Assembly: GCF_003762925.1 (NCBI RefSeq)
Contig: NZ_RJUK01000001.1
Span: 248,001-312,000 of the forward strand
Source: Marinimicrobium koreense
Lineage (GTDB): Bacteria > Pseudomonadota > Gammaproteobacteria > Pseudomonadales > Cellvibrionaceae
Direction of reading: 5' to 3'
DNA length: 64,000 nt
The notes beneath the pieces are model-generated. The model had not been told where the DNA came from. It made no database searches and worked only from the letters and a program-made list of their open reading frames with translations. Made by a program: the position numbers and the translations under genes. Shown piece by piece: positions 34,396 through 41,870 of this stretch. Each line of letters begins with the position of its first letter. The first letter of the stretch is position 1.

Positions 34396-36396
34396 ATGAA
34401 AATATCGTTGCATAACACCAAGCTTTCATTCCGCCGGGCCCCGCTGGGACTGCTGTTGCTCGCCACACTGCCCGGTTGTGGTACCGCATTGAATGACAGT
34501 GATCCATCGGTGGCGAAGGGAGCGGATCAGAAGGTAATAAAACTGGCCGACGTAAAATCCGGAAGCCAGGACGGCCGGTTCCTGGAGCACCTGAATCGCG
34601 GATTGGTGGCGATACCTTCTGATAAGGGTGTGCTTGTTTCCTGGCGACAGTTGTATCAGGACCCTGACGGTCTGTCATTTTCAGTGTATCGGAACGGCGA
34701 ATTGATTTCGGAGCAGCCCATTAACGGGCGTTCCAACTTTATGGACCCGGAAGGAAAAGCCGGTGACGAGTATCAACTGAAAACCGATGGCCAGATCGTT
34801 GATGTGGCAACCACCTGGAGCGCCCCTTATCTTGAAATTCCGTTGGATGTGCCGGAAGACGGTGTGACGCCCGATGGTGATCGCTATCACTACACCGCCA
34901 ACGATGCCAGCGTTGGCGACCTGGATGGCGATGGCCAGTATGAAATCATTCTCAAGTGGGATCCCTCAAACGCAAAAGATAACTCCCAGGGTGGCTATAC
35001 GGGTAACGCCCTGATCGATGCCTATACTCTGGACGGTGAGCGGCTCTGGCGGATCGATCTGGGCCGGAATATCCGCTCCGGTGCCCACTACACCCAGTTC
35101 ATGGTGTATGACTTTGATGGCGATGGCCGCGCGGAGATCGCCATGAAAACCGCTGATGGAACCGTGGATGGAGAAGGCAATGTGATCGGGTCGGCGGACG
35201 CCGATTGGGTCTCTCACAGCGGGAATCCTGAGGTGAGAGACCGCACGGGATCAAAGGTTACCGAAGACGGGCGCTATCTGGGTGAACTCAAAGGACGAAT
35301 TCTCCAGGGCCCGGAGTACTTTTCCGTGTTCGATGGTGAAACCGGTCGGGTTATGGATACCAAGCCCTATATTCCCCAGAGGGCTCCGGGCAACGATAAC
35401 CCGACGATGGATGAGATGAAGTCCCTGTGGGGGGATGGCTATGGCAACCGGTCCGAGCGCTATCTTGCCGGTGTTGCCTTTCTGGACGGCGAGATGCCCA
35501 GTATCGTTATGGCCCGTGGCTACTACGAGCGCACCGTCATTGCCGCTTACGATTTCCGGGATGGCGAAATTTCTACCCGGTGGACCTTTGATACCCTGTC
35601 AGAGGAGATACCTGACGAGTACGCCGGGCAAGGCAATCATCAGCTGTCCGTAGCGGATATCGATGGCGACCGAAAAGATGAAATCATTTACGGTGCCATG
35701 GCCGTCGATCACGATGGTTCCCCGAAATGGAGCACTGGGTTCGGTCATGGCGATGCTCTGCACGTATCGGATCTGGACCCGGAAAACCCCGGCCTTGAAG
35801 TGTTTGGTGTTTATGAGGACATTCGCGGAAACGGTGGCATTGGCTCCGCGCTGATTGATGCGCAGAGCGGCCGGGTCCTCTGGACGAAAAGCGCCCGGAA
35901 AGACAATGGCCGGGGGCTGGCCGCCAATATTGATCCGCGCTTCCCCGGGGCTGAGGTCTGGGCACTGAATGCGCCGGAGTTGTTCGATATCAACGGAAAA
36001 TCCGCCGGCGCCCAGCGTCCTGGTCCGGTCAATTTTGCCGTCTGGTGGGATGGTGACCTGCAGCGAGAGCTGCTCAATCACAATACCGTCTACAAGTGGA
36101 ATTGGGAAACCGAGCAGGTCGATACTCTGATGAAGGTCAGTGGTATGACCTCCAATAACGGAACCAAAGCCACTCCGGCGCTATCGGGTGATATCTTTGG
36201 TGATTGGCGCGAGGAGATTATATTGCGCTCGGAGGATAATCAGTTTCTCCGGGTCTACTCCACCCCTATTCCCAGCGAGCACGGATTCACCACACTGATG
36301 CATGACCTGCAATACCGGCTCGCCATTGCCTGGCAGAACACGTCCTATAATCAGCCTCCCCATCCCAGCTTCTATATTGGAAGTGATCACGAATGA
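34396..36396 (+). CDS. Rhamnogalacturonan lyase, family PL11 (lipoprotein)
   Basis: A 666-residue PL11 lyase that cleaves the rhamnose-galacturonate backbone of RG-I by beta-elimination. The ATG at 34396 leads a signal peptide with lipobox TLPGC, so it is probably surface- or periplasm-anchored. The domain begins with LEHLNRGLVAIPSDKGVLVSW. Calcium-binding propeller motifs are plentiful (GDLDGDGQYEI, YDFDGDGRAEIAMKTADGT, DIDGDRKDEIIYGAM). The C-terminus has the typical TTLMHDLQYRLAIAWQ and YNQPPHPSFYIGSD. It shares the operon with rhaB and overlaps the BNR gene by four bases. Confidence 0.93.
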   Translation: MKISLHNTKLSFRRAPLGLLLLATLPGCGTALNDSDPSVAKGADQKVIKLADVKSGSQDGRFLEHLNRGLVAIPSDKGVLVSWRQLYQDPDGLSFSVYRNGELISEQPINGRSNFMDPEGKAGDEYQLKTDGQIVDVATTWSAPYLEIPLDVPEDGVTPDGDRYHYTANDASVGDLDGDGQYEIILKWDPSNAKDNSQGGYTGNALIDAYTLDGERLWRIDLGRNIRSGAHYTQFMVYDFDGDGRAEIAMKTADGTVDGEGNVIGSADADWVSHSGNPEVRDRTGSKVTEDGRYLGELKGRILQGPEYFSVFDGETGRVMDTKPYIPQRAPGNDNPTMDEMKSLWGDGYGNRSERYLAGVAFLDGEMPSIVMARGYYERTVIAAYDFRDGEISTRWTFDTLSEEIPDEYAGQGNHQLSVADIDGDRKDEIIYGAMAVDHDGSPKWSTGFGHGDALHVSDLDPENPGLEVFGVYEDIRGNGGIGSALIDAQSGRVLWTKSARKDNGRGLAANIDPRFPGAEVWALNAPELFDINGKSAGAQRPGPVNFAVWWDGDLQRELLNHNTVYKWNWETEQVDTLMKVSGMTSNNGTKATPALSGDIFGDWREEIILRSEDNQFLRVYSTPIPSEHGFTTLMHDLQYRLAIAWQNTSYNQPPHPSFYIGSDHE

Positions 36397-37754
36397 GGAC
36401 CATCCCTGGGGGGCATAGAGTGGTCGGTGCCGCGATGCTGGTCGCGGTCGCACTGGGTGCCTGTAGTATGCATTCGCTCGAGGGCGACTGGCCGAGGTCT
36501 CAGGCCGCAGGGGTCGATCAGATTCCGCTGGGGCCTGAGGCCTTCTCGGGAAGTTCGGTCAATGTGGTGGCCGGAACCCGCCAGATGCTCTTTACTCACG
36601 GCGGGCACCAGTACGCCGGGTACTACGACCCCGAAGGCCGGGTGATCCTGGCCAAGCGCCCACTGGGCTCGTCGCAATGGCAAAGGAGGGAGACCCCGTT
36701 TTTTGCCAATACGCGGGATGCGCACAACTCCATCAGTCTGATCGTGGACGGAAAGGGCTACCTTCATCTGGCGTGGGGACATCACGACTCGCCGTTGAGT
36801 TACAGCGTATCCGACGCCCCTGGCAGTCTGGACATGACAGAGCCAGTCGAGATGGTTGGCCCTGATGAGGATAAAGTCACCTATCCGCAATTCTTCCGAC
36901 TCAGCAACGGCAACCTGTTGTTTGTTTACCGGGATGGCGCGTCGGGCAGAGGCAAGGTGGTTCTGAATCACTACGATGCACAGCGCCAACGCTGGACCCG
37001 CAGACAGGATAACCTCATCGACGGAGAAGGGGAGCGAAGCGCTTACTGGGATATGGTGGTTGGCCCCGACGATACACTGCATCTGGCGTGGGTGTGGCGG
37101 GAGTCGCCCGACGTCGCCACCAATCACGATCTGCTGTATGCAGAATCAGTGGATGGCGGGGATACCTGGCGACGTCGCGACGGTACGCCGTACAGGCTCC
37201 CGATCACCCAACGTAGAGCGGAGGTCGCCCACGTCATCGAGCAGGACAGCAACCTGATGAACCCTCCCGCCGTTGCGGTTTCGGCAAACGGCGTTCCTTT
37301 TGTGACCTCCTACTGGTCTGAAAACCCGGGTGATAATCCGGGGTTCAACATTGTGTACCCCTCGTCAGAGGGCTGGAATTTTATTGCCGGACCCAAGGCG
37401 GCGCAGCCGTTCACTCTGGCGGGAGGCGGTACCAAGAAACCGCCGATCTCCCGGGCGGCGTTGCTGGTGGAGGAGAACGCGGATCGAATTCACCTTGTGT
37501 ATCGCAGTGACCACCACGGTGGACGCGTTGTCGGCGCCTCGTTAGCGAATCTGTCCGGGGCTGAATGGCGTTACCGGTACCTGACTGAGAGTTCGGTTGG
37601 CGCCTGGGAGCCCTCCATCGATCCGGCGCAATGGTCTGGCAATCAGCAAGCTCATATGTTGTTACAGCGTGTGGCGCAGGTTGACGGTGATGACGCCGTT
37701 GGAAAACAGCAGGAAGCAACCGCCATTCATGTGTTGGAGTGGCGCCCTCGCTAA
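36393..37754 (+). CDS. BNR_4-family beta-propeller protein, possible polysaccharide lyase
   Basis: A 453-residue secreted protein with a signal peptide/lipobox near residue 27 (VALGACSM). It belongs to the BNR_4 repeat family, which includes the PL24 and PL25 ulvan lyases. It keeps a His/His/Tyr/Arg set: His111 (DAHNSISL), His131 (LAWGHHDSPL), Tyr164 (VTYPQFF) and Arg180 (FVYRDGASG), with spacings of 20 and 16 residues that fit those lyases as I recall them. It overlaps PL11 by ATGA. No sulfatase gene is present, so an RG-I or other rhamnose-uronate substrate is more likely than ulvan. Catalysis is inferred. Confidence 0.75.
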   Translation: MRTIPGGHRVVGAAMLVAVALGACSMHSLEGDWPRSQAAGVDQIPLGPEAFSGSSVNVVAGTRQMLFTHGGHQYAGYYDPEGRVILAKRPLGSSQWQRRETPFFANTRDAHNSISLIVDGKGYLHLAWGHHDSPLSYSVSDAPGSLDMTEPVEMVGPDEDKVTYPQFFRLSNGNLLFVYRDGASGRGKVVLNHYDAQRQRWTRRQDNLIDGEGERSAYWDMVVGPDDTLHLAWVWRESPDVATNHDLLYAESVDGGDTWRRRDGTPYRLPITQRRAEVAHVIEQDSNLMNPPAVAVSANGVPFVTSYWSENPGDNPGFNIVYPSSEGWNFIAGPKAAQPFTLAGGGTKKPPISRAALLVEENADRIHLVYRSDHHGGRVVGASLANLSGAEWRYRYLTESSVGAWEPSIDPAQWSGNQQAHMLLQRVAQVDGDDAVGKQQEATAIHVLEWRPR

Positions 37755-37808
37755 GAACTGACTCGCGGAAGTCCTGCCCGGCGAAACGAGACAGATAACG
37801 ACCTTAAA

Positions 37809-37841
37809 TGATTTATAAAGATTGTTAGTGATTTAAAATGA
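37809..37841. promoter_or_regulatory. AT-rich tandem direct repeats upstream of the sRNA promoter
   Basis: TGATTTATAAAGA (37809-37821) and TGATTTAAAATGA (37829-37841) are near-identical 13-mers exactly 20 bp apart, ending directly at the -35 box at 37842. The position is typical of an activator site. No binding protein can be named. Confidence 0.4.
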
Positions 37842-37870
37842 TTGACGAGTTGGCTGAAAAAACCTACCAT
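37842..37870 (+). promoter_or_regulatory. Putative sigma-70 promoter of an intergenic transcript
   Basis: TTGACG (37842-37847), a 17-bp spacer, TACCAT (37865-37870). It lies 88 bp after the BNR gene stop and points toward the strong terminator at 38057-38088. Confidence 0.55.
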
Positions 37871-37876
37871 AGTGTG

Positions 37877-38088
37877 GAAGTTGGGATTCAGGTTGCTCCG
37901 TTGATAGTACACCCGGTGTCGCACAGAGAGCATTCTCTCACCCGGCCCTTCGAGTCCGCTCAACAGCTTTCCTCTGGTCCGGTGTTCTCCTGTCTCCTGG
38001 TTTACCAGCGCCGACTACCACCGAGCAATCACGACTTCTGATCTCCTCCTCGGCTTGCTGCTGATTCTCCAATCAGCAGCTTTTTTTT
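37877..38088 (+). ncRNA. Candidate small RNA of about 210 nt
   Basis: The segment lies between a promoter-like sequence (37842-37870) and a perfect intrinsic terminator (38057-38088), in a 415-bp gap between the BNR gene and the convergent TonB receptor gene. A short open frame covers part of it, but its ATG (37838) is upstream of the predicted transcript start, so coding is unlikely. A small hairpin (GAGA-gcat-TCTC) is near 37927. I do not recognise a known sRNA family. It could instead be a long 3' UTR of the BNR operon. Confidence 0.45.
38057..38088 (+). terminator. Strong intrinsic terminator
   Basis: GCTGCTGATT-ctcc-AATCAGCAGC, a perfect 10-bp stem, followed by eight T. It terminates + strand transcription, 300 bp past the BNR gene stop. 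Confidence 0.92.
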
Positions 38089-38116
38089 GCCTGACGTTTC
38101 CCCCTCAGTCGAGCAC

Positions 38117-38142
38117 AAAAAAAGGCACCCAAAGGGTGCCTT
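38117..38142 (-). terminator. Intrinsic terminator of the TonB receptor gene
   Basis: On the - strand AAGGCACCC-ttt-GGGTGCCTT is followed by a run of T (38123-38117), 28 bp past the receptor stop codon. Confidence 0.9.
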
Positions 38143-38169
38143 AAAGGGGGTGTTGCTTGAGGAGAGCAC

Positions 38170-41100
38170 TTACATCCGGTAAGTGAAACCAGCGGAGAAC
38201 ATGCGGCCAGACCACTGAAGGTCATTGGTCCGTCCGACACCGGAGGTTTCCAGCTTCACTTCTTTACCCAGGTTCCGCGCATCGACGTAGAACTTCAGGT
38301 TTTCATCATAGGTATAGGTGATCTTACCGTCGATGTAACCGCTGGCATCCACGAATACCGGCAGGCCGTCAAACACGCGCGAATAGTATTCATCGCGGTA
38401 GTTGTAGGCCAGCTTGAGGCTCCAGGTGTCGTCCTCGTAGAAGGCTTCGAGGTTGTAGGAGTTCTCTGACTGGCCACGCAACGGCATCTGCTCGCCGGTC
38501 AGCGGATTGAAGTCATCCACGTTGTCGGCGGTGATATAGGTGTAGTTGGCTTTCGCACCGGTGTTGTTGAAAGGCTCGGGCAGGAAGTCAAAGAAAGTAG
38601 AGGCCTGAAACTCAAAGCCCTTGGTAGTGATACCCTCTTTGTTCACCTGCTGGCGAACATCCCACAGGGTGCCGTCGTTGAAGAAGTCCACGTCCTGCTG
38701 GGTTTCTGCACCGAAGATGTAGCTGGTGATGTCCTTAACGAAATAGGCACCGGACAGAATGGAGCTTTCATTCGGATACCAGGTCAAAGCCACTTCACCC
38801 TGAGTCGCGCGGTAGGGATCCAGGTCCGGGTTACCTGCGGTACAGGTGTTCGGGATCATCTGATCACGTGCGAGCGGATAATCGCGCAGAGTACAATCGG
38901 CGTTGATGTTCAGGTCGTTGATCTGCGGGCGAGCCATCACTTTCGCCACGCCCAGATAGGCTTCCAGCCCTTCGATCATTTCCAGAGTCAGGTTCAGGCT
39001 GGGCAGCACATCCACGAAGTCTTCCTCGACGGTCTGGCGACCTTCGAATGCGCGCGGATCATCCGGATCTTCGACACCGGCCAGGTCTTCACCGTTGGGG
39101 CCGTAAATCGGGTTGCCATCTTCGTCGGTCTGCTCCACGAGTACCCGAATGCGGGAGAAACCCTCTGAAGCGGTTTCGGTGCGAGCGACCCGGACACCAA
39201 AGTTACCACGCAGTACCATGCTACCGACATCGGTCTCGAAATCAGCCTGCACGTAGGCGGACTGGGTCTGGACATTGATGTCGTAACGGCTGTCGATGGG
39301 TTGCAGGTTGCCGCGCGCCGCTTCGGCGGAACTGAAGCCGCTGCGTTCAAGCAGGGCCGCCAGGTAGGGCTCGGTATCAACGGCCATGTAACTCTCGATG
39401 ATATCCACGCCCGGGTTGTAATCCCGGAAGAACTTGTCCGTTGCAAAACGGTTTCCAAGCAGCACCGCCTCGTGATCGTCCTGGGTCCAGATGCGGGTTT
39501 CACCATCGACGGTATAGGGGTTGCCCACGGTCTGCATCAGGTTGTAGCCCCAGGCGTTGTTGGCGAAGTCCTGGTCGGTGGCGATAAAACCGGTGCGGTA
39601 GGCGGTGAAAAAGCTCTGCTCGGGACTGTAGGTCACATCAAATTTGGCAATATTCTCAGATGCTTCGCTCTGGGAAGGCGCGTACTTGAAGCGGTCCAGA
39701 GAGGTGTACTGAGTGCCGTCATTGTAGTTGAAAGTATTGAAGGTATCTTCAACGTCGTCCTGATTGATGATGTAGGCGTCGGTAAAGTCGATTTCCGGAA
39801 GGTCATTGACCTGGGTGACGACAATGCCCCCCACGTTGTTCTGTGCGGTCTGGGTATCCCGGGAATCAATATCCTCAAACGTGGTGGAGCGTGCGATATA
39901 GCCATCGATCGCCAGATTGTCGTTGACATAGTCGAACCCGGCGCGCATCACTTTGCGTTCCTGGTTCCAGTCAAAGTTCAGAGTCCGGTTTCTGATGGTG
40001 GCACCAATAGGTGTGCCCGCCGCGTTCACGCCGTTGGTTACAAACTGGGTAACGTTCTTGTTGGCATCGACCACCGCGCTGTCGATATCAAAGGCGGAAC
40101 CGACTTCTACCTGAAAGTTGCGGTCGGTCGCCAGTTTTTCCCGCTCACCGTCGGTGTAGGAGAGATCAAAAGACAGGTTGTCGGTAACGGCGTACTGCAC
40201 TTCGACGTTGGCTGATAGGCGGTTCTCTTCACGGCCCCAGATACTGTAGCGGGGAGTGCTCGGGCTGTATTCGTGCCACTGCTCCAGGCACGCTGTTTCG
40301 CTTGCTGAATCGAGCCCCGCATCCATACACTCCTGTTGGGTGGAGTAGTCTGCATAAAGCTGATCGACTGAGGTCTTGCTGGCTACTCCGTCAACATCGT
40401 GGTATTTCTGCCAGTTGGTGTTACGCAGGCCATGCAACATGGTATGCACATCGGAGCCGGTAATATTCACCAGGAAGCCAAGGCGGTCGGATGCCTTGTA
40501 GACGCCGGTCAGGTTGTACTTGGGCATTACCTCATCAATCATGGAGTTGTACTGGGCTTCACCATTGATTGACAGGAAGTTTTCTTCAAACTCGTTGGGT
40601 TTGCGCGTGTTGACCTGAATGGTGCCGCCCACGCCACCTTCGGTGAGTCGTGCCTCGGAGCCTTTATAGACGTCAATCGACTTGACCAGTTCGGAGGCCA
40701 TGTCCCGGAAGTCCACACTGCGGCTGCCGCCCATACCCATGGCGGTCACGCCGTTCAGCTCAACCCGCACCAGGCCTGACTCAACGCCCCGAACACTGAC
40801 GGAGGTACCTTCACCCATATCGCGGTTAAGCTGAATACCGGAGATCCGCTGTAGCGCTTCACCGATATTCTTGTCGGGGAATTCACTGATGTCTTCGGCC
40901 ACCAGGGAGTCCATCATGGTACCGGCTTCCCGCTTCCGGTCCAGAGCACTGGTGTAGCTCTGACGGATGCCGGTGACCAATACCTCTTCAAGTACGGTAT
41001 CTTCGGACGACGCGCTGTCGTTCTGAGATTGGCTTTGCTGTTCCTCGTCCTGCTGCTCCTGCGCGTAGGCGTTGGTCACCATAAAGGTGCTGCATGCGGC

Positions 41101-41205
41101 GCCGGCCAGAACAATGGAAGCAATACGACTGGCTAGTGAATTCTTTCTGAAGAGTGGTGTTGTCTTGGTGCAATCAAGCTTTTCAGACTGATTGTAGTTA
41201 TTCAT
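38170..41205 (-). CDS. TonB-dependent outer-membrane receptor
   Basis: A 1011-residue receptor, presumably importing RG-I oligosaccharides. The signal peptide ends near VTNAYAQ. A Gln/Glu/Ser-rich stretch is followed by the TonB-box region (EEVLVTGIRQSYTSALDRKR), the plug domain (EDISEFPDKNIGEALQRISG, TSVSVRGVESGLVRVELNG) and a long beta barrel ending in the aromatic C-terminal strand SGRMFSAGFTYRM. It resembles the Xanthomonadales/Caulobacter type of carbohydrate receptors. No SusD homolog is present. It is divergent from the large PL11 gene across a 665-bp gap, which links it to RG-I uptake. Confidence 0.93.
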   Translation of the reverse strand: MNNYNQSEKLDCTKTTPLFRKNSLASRIASIVLAGAACSTFMVTNAYAQEQQDEEQQSQSQNDSASSEDTVLEEVLVTGIRQSYTSALDRKREAGTMMDSLVAEDISEFPDKNIGEALQRISGIQLNRDMGEGTSVSVRGVESGLVRVELNGVTAMGMGGSRSVDFRDMASELVKSIDVYKGSEARLTEGGVGGTIQVNTRKPNEFEENFLSINGEAQYNSMIDEVMPKYNLTGVYKASDRLGFLVNITGSDVHTMLHGLRNTNWQKYHDVDGVASKTSVDQLYADYSTQQECMDAGLDSASETACLEQWHEYSPSTPRYSIWGREENRLSANVEVQYAVTDNLSFDLSYTDGEREKLATDRNFQVEVGSAFDIDSAVVDANKNVTQFVTNGVNAAGTPIGATIRNRTLNFDWNQERKVMRAGFDYVNDNLAIDGYIARSTTFEDIDSRDTQTAQNNVGGIVVTQVNDLPEIDFTDAYIINQDDVEDTFNTFNYNDGTQYTSLDRFKYAPSQSEASENIAKFDVTYSPEQSFFTAYRTGFIATDQDFANNAWGYNLMQTVGNPYTVDGETRIWTQDDHEAVLLGNRFATDKFFRDYNPGVDIIESYMAVDTEPYLAALLERSGFSSAEAARGNLQPIDSRYDINVQTQSAYVQADFETDVGSMVLRGNFGVRVARTETASEGFSRIRVLVEQTDEDGNPIYGPNGEDLAGVEDPDDPRAFEGRQTVEEDFVDVLPSLNLTLEMIEGLEAYLGVAKVMARPQINDLNINADCTLRDYPLARDQMIPNTCTAGNPDLDPYRATQGEVALTWYPNESSILSGAYFVKDITSYIFGAETQQDVDFFNDGTLWDVRQQVNKEGITTKGFEFQASTFFDFLPEPFNNTGAKANYTYITADNVDDFNPLTGEQMPLRGQSENSYNLEAFYEDDTWSLKLAYNYRDEYYSRVFDGLPVFVDASGYIDGKITYTYDENLKFYVDARNLGKEVKLETSGVGRTNDLQWSGRMFSAGFTYRM

Positions 41206-41250
41206 TATTAAATCCCGCCTTAAATGTTAGTAAGTGGAAATTTTATGTAA

Positions 41251-41267
41251 TGGTTACTTTGCTAACA
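41251..41267. promoter_or_regulatory. Candidate operator downstream of the receptor -10 box
   Basis: On the - strand TGTTAGCAAAGTAACCA. The octamer TGTTAGCA recurs at 41735-41742 before PL11, next to GTTACATAA. A further TGGTTACATTTT lies at 41315-41304 on the - strand. These may be sites of one regulator. Confidence 0.35.
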
Positions 41268-41275
41268 GGCCCCAT

Positions 41276-41305
41276 AGTATAACCAAAAAAAATCAAATTC
41301 AACAA
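41276..41305 (-). promoter_or_regulatory. Putative promoter of the TonB receptor gene
   Basis: On the - strand TTGTTG (41305-41300), an 18-bp spacer, TATACT (41281-41276), about 70 bp upstream of the start codon. Confidence 0.5.
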
Positions 41306-41716
41306 AATGTAACCACAATGACCACGCATTGCAGTCACTAGCAGTCATTTCAATCTCCAATAGATTTAAAAATACATTTTAATATTTCTAATACGAATAT
41401 AGAGCGGTTTCTCTGTGTCTATAAGGAGGTGCTTGGGTGGCAAGGCAGGGTGGCTTTGGGGTGGAGCGTCGCCAGTGCAGTGGCGGGCGGCGTGGTCGGG
41501 GCCTTCCGGGGGCTCGTTACCCATGGTGCGGGTCTGCATGAGTGCATACATGCAGGGCATATGGTCGATAGAACCTTTTTGGCGCGGGCAGGGTAGCCCC
41601 CCTGTTTATGCTCGGCGATCCCTGACATAAAAGGTAGTTGTGGCTTCCAGGAGTTTGAAAACTATTGGAAAACAACGACGAAAAGCACTAGAATCGTGAT
41701 TGAAGCTGATGTAATA

Positions 41717-41728
41717 TGATCATTGATG
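41717..41728 (+). promoter_or_regulatory. Candidate DeoR operator, site C
   Basis: TGATCATTGATG, 143 bp upstream of the large PL11 gene and 511 bp upstream of the receptor start. It shares TGATCATT with sites A and B of the rhamnose genes. Confidence 0.35.
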
Positions 41729-41734
41729 GTTTTT

Positions 41735-41751
41735 TGTTAGCAGTTACATAA
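41735..41751 (+). promoter_or_regulatory. Second TGTTAGCA / GTTAC site
   Basis: TGTTAGCAGTTACATAA, close to the sequence TGTTAGCAAAGTAACCA at 41267-41251 (- strand) in front of the receptor gene. Its placement in the same divergent gap suggests coordinated control. Confidence 0.35.
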
Positions 41752-41870
41752 TGATAAATGACTAATTCCGTTGGTCTTTTCATCCTAAATAAGAATTCAG
41801 TTTCATCGCCATGTAGTTTTAACCGCTAATTCTACATCTCTTTCGTAAGATCACTTTCGGAGATTGCATA

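Larger units (their letters stand above)
41206..41870. other. Divergent regulatory gap between the receptor and PL11 genes
   Basis: No gene is supported here. AT-rich flanks (41206-41420 and 41640-41870) hold promoter-like and operator-like sequences listed separately. The middle, about 41430-41620, is clearly GC-rich and has overlapping short open frames on both strands (69 and 71 codons) without recognisable products; it may be a remnant. CGGAG at about 41859 serves as the PL11 ribosome-binding site. Confidence 0.5.

Noticed and set aside
37838-38041. 67-codon open frame in the gap before the receptor gene
   Set aside because: Its ATG lies upstream of the likely -35 box, it has no ribosome-binding site, and the product looks random. 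The region fits a non-coding transcript better.
41366-41630. Short frames of 64-71 codons on both strands in the receptor/PL11 gap
   Set aside because: They overlap one another in a GC-rich patch, have no recognisable product and no convincing start signals.
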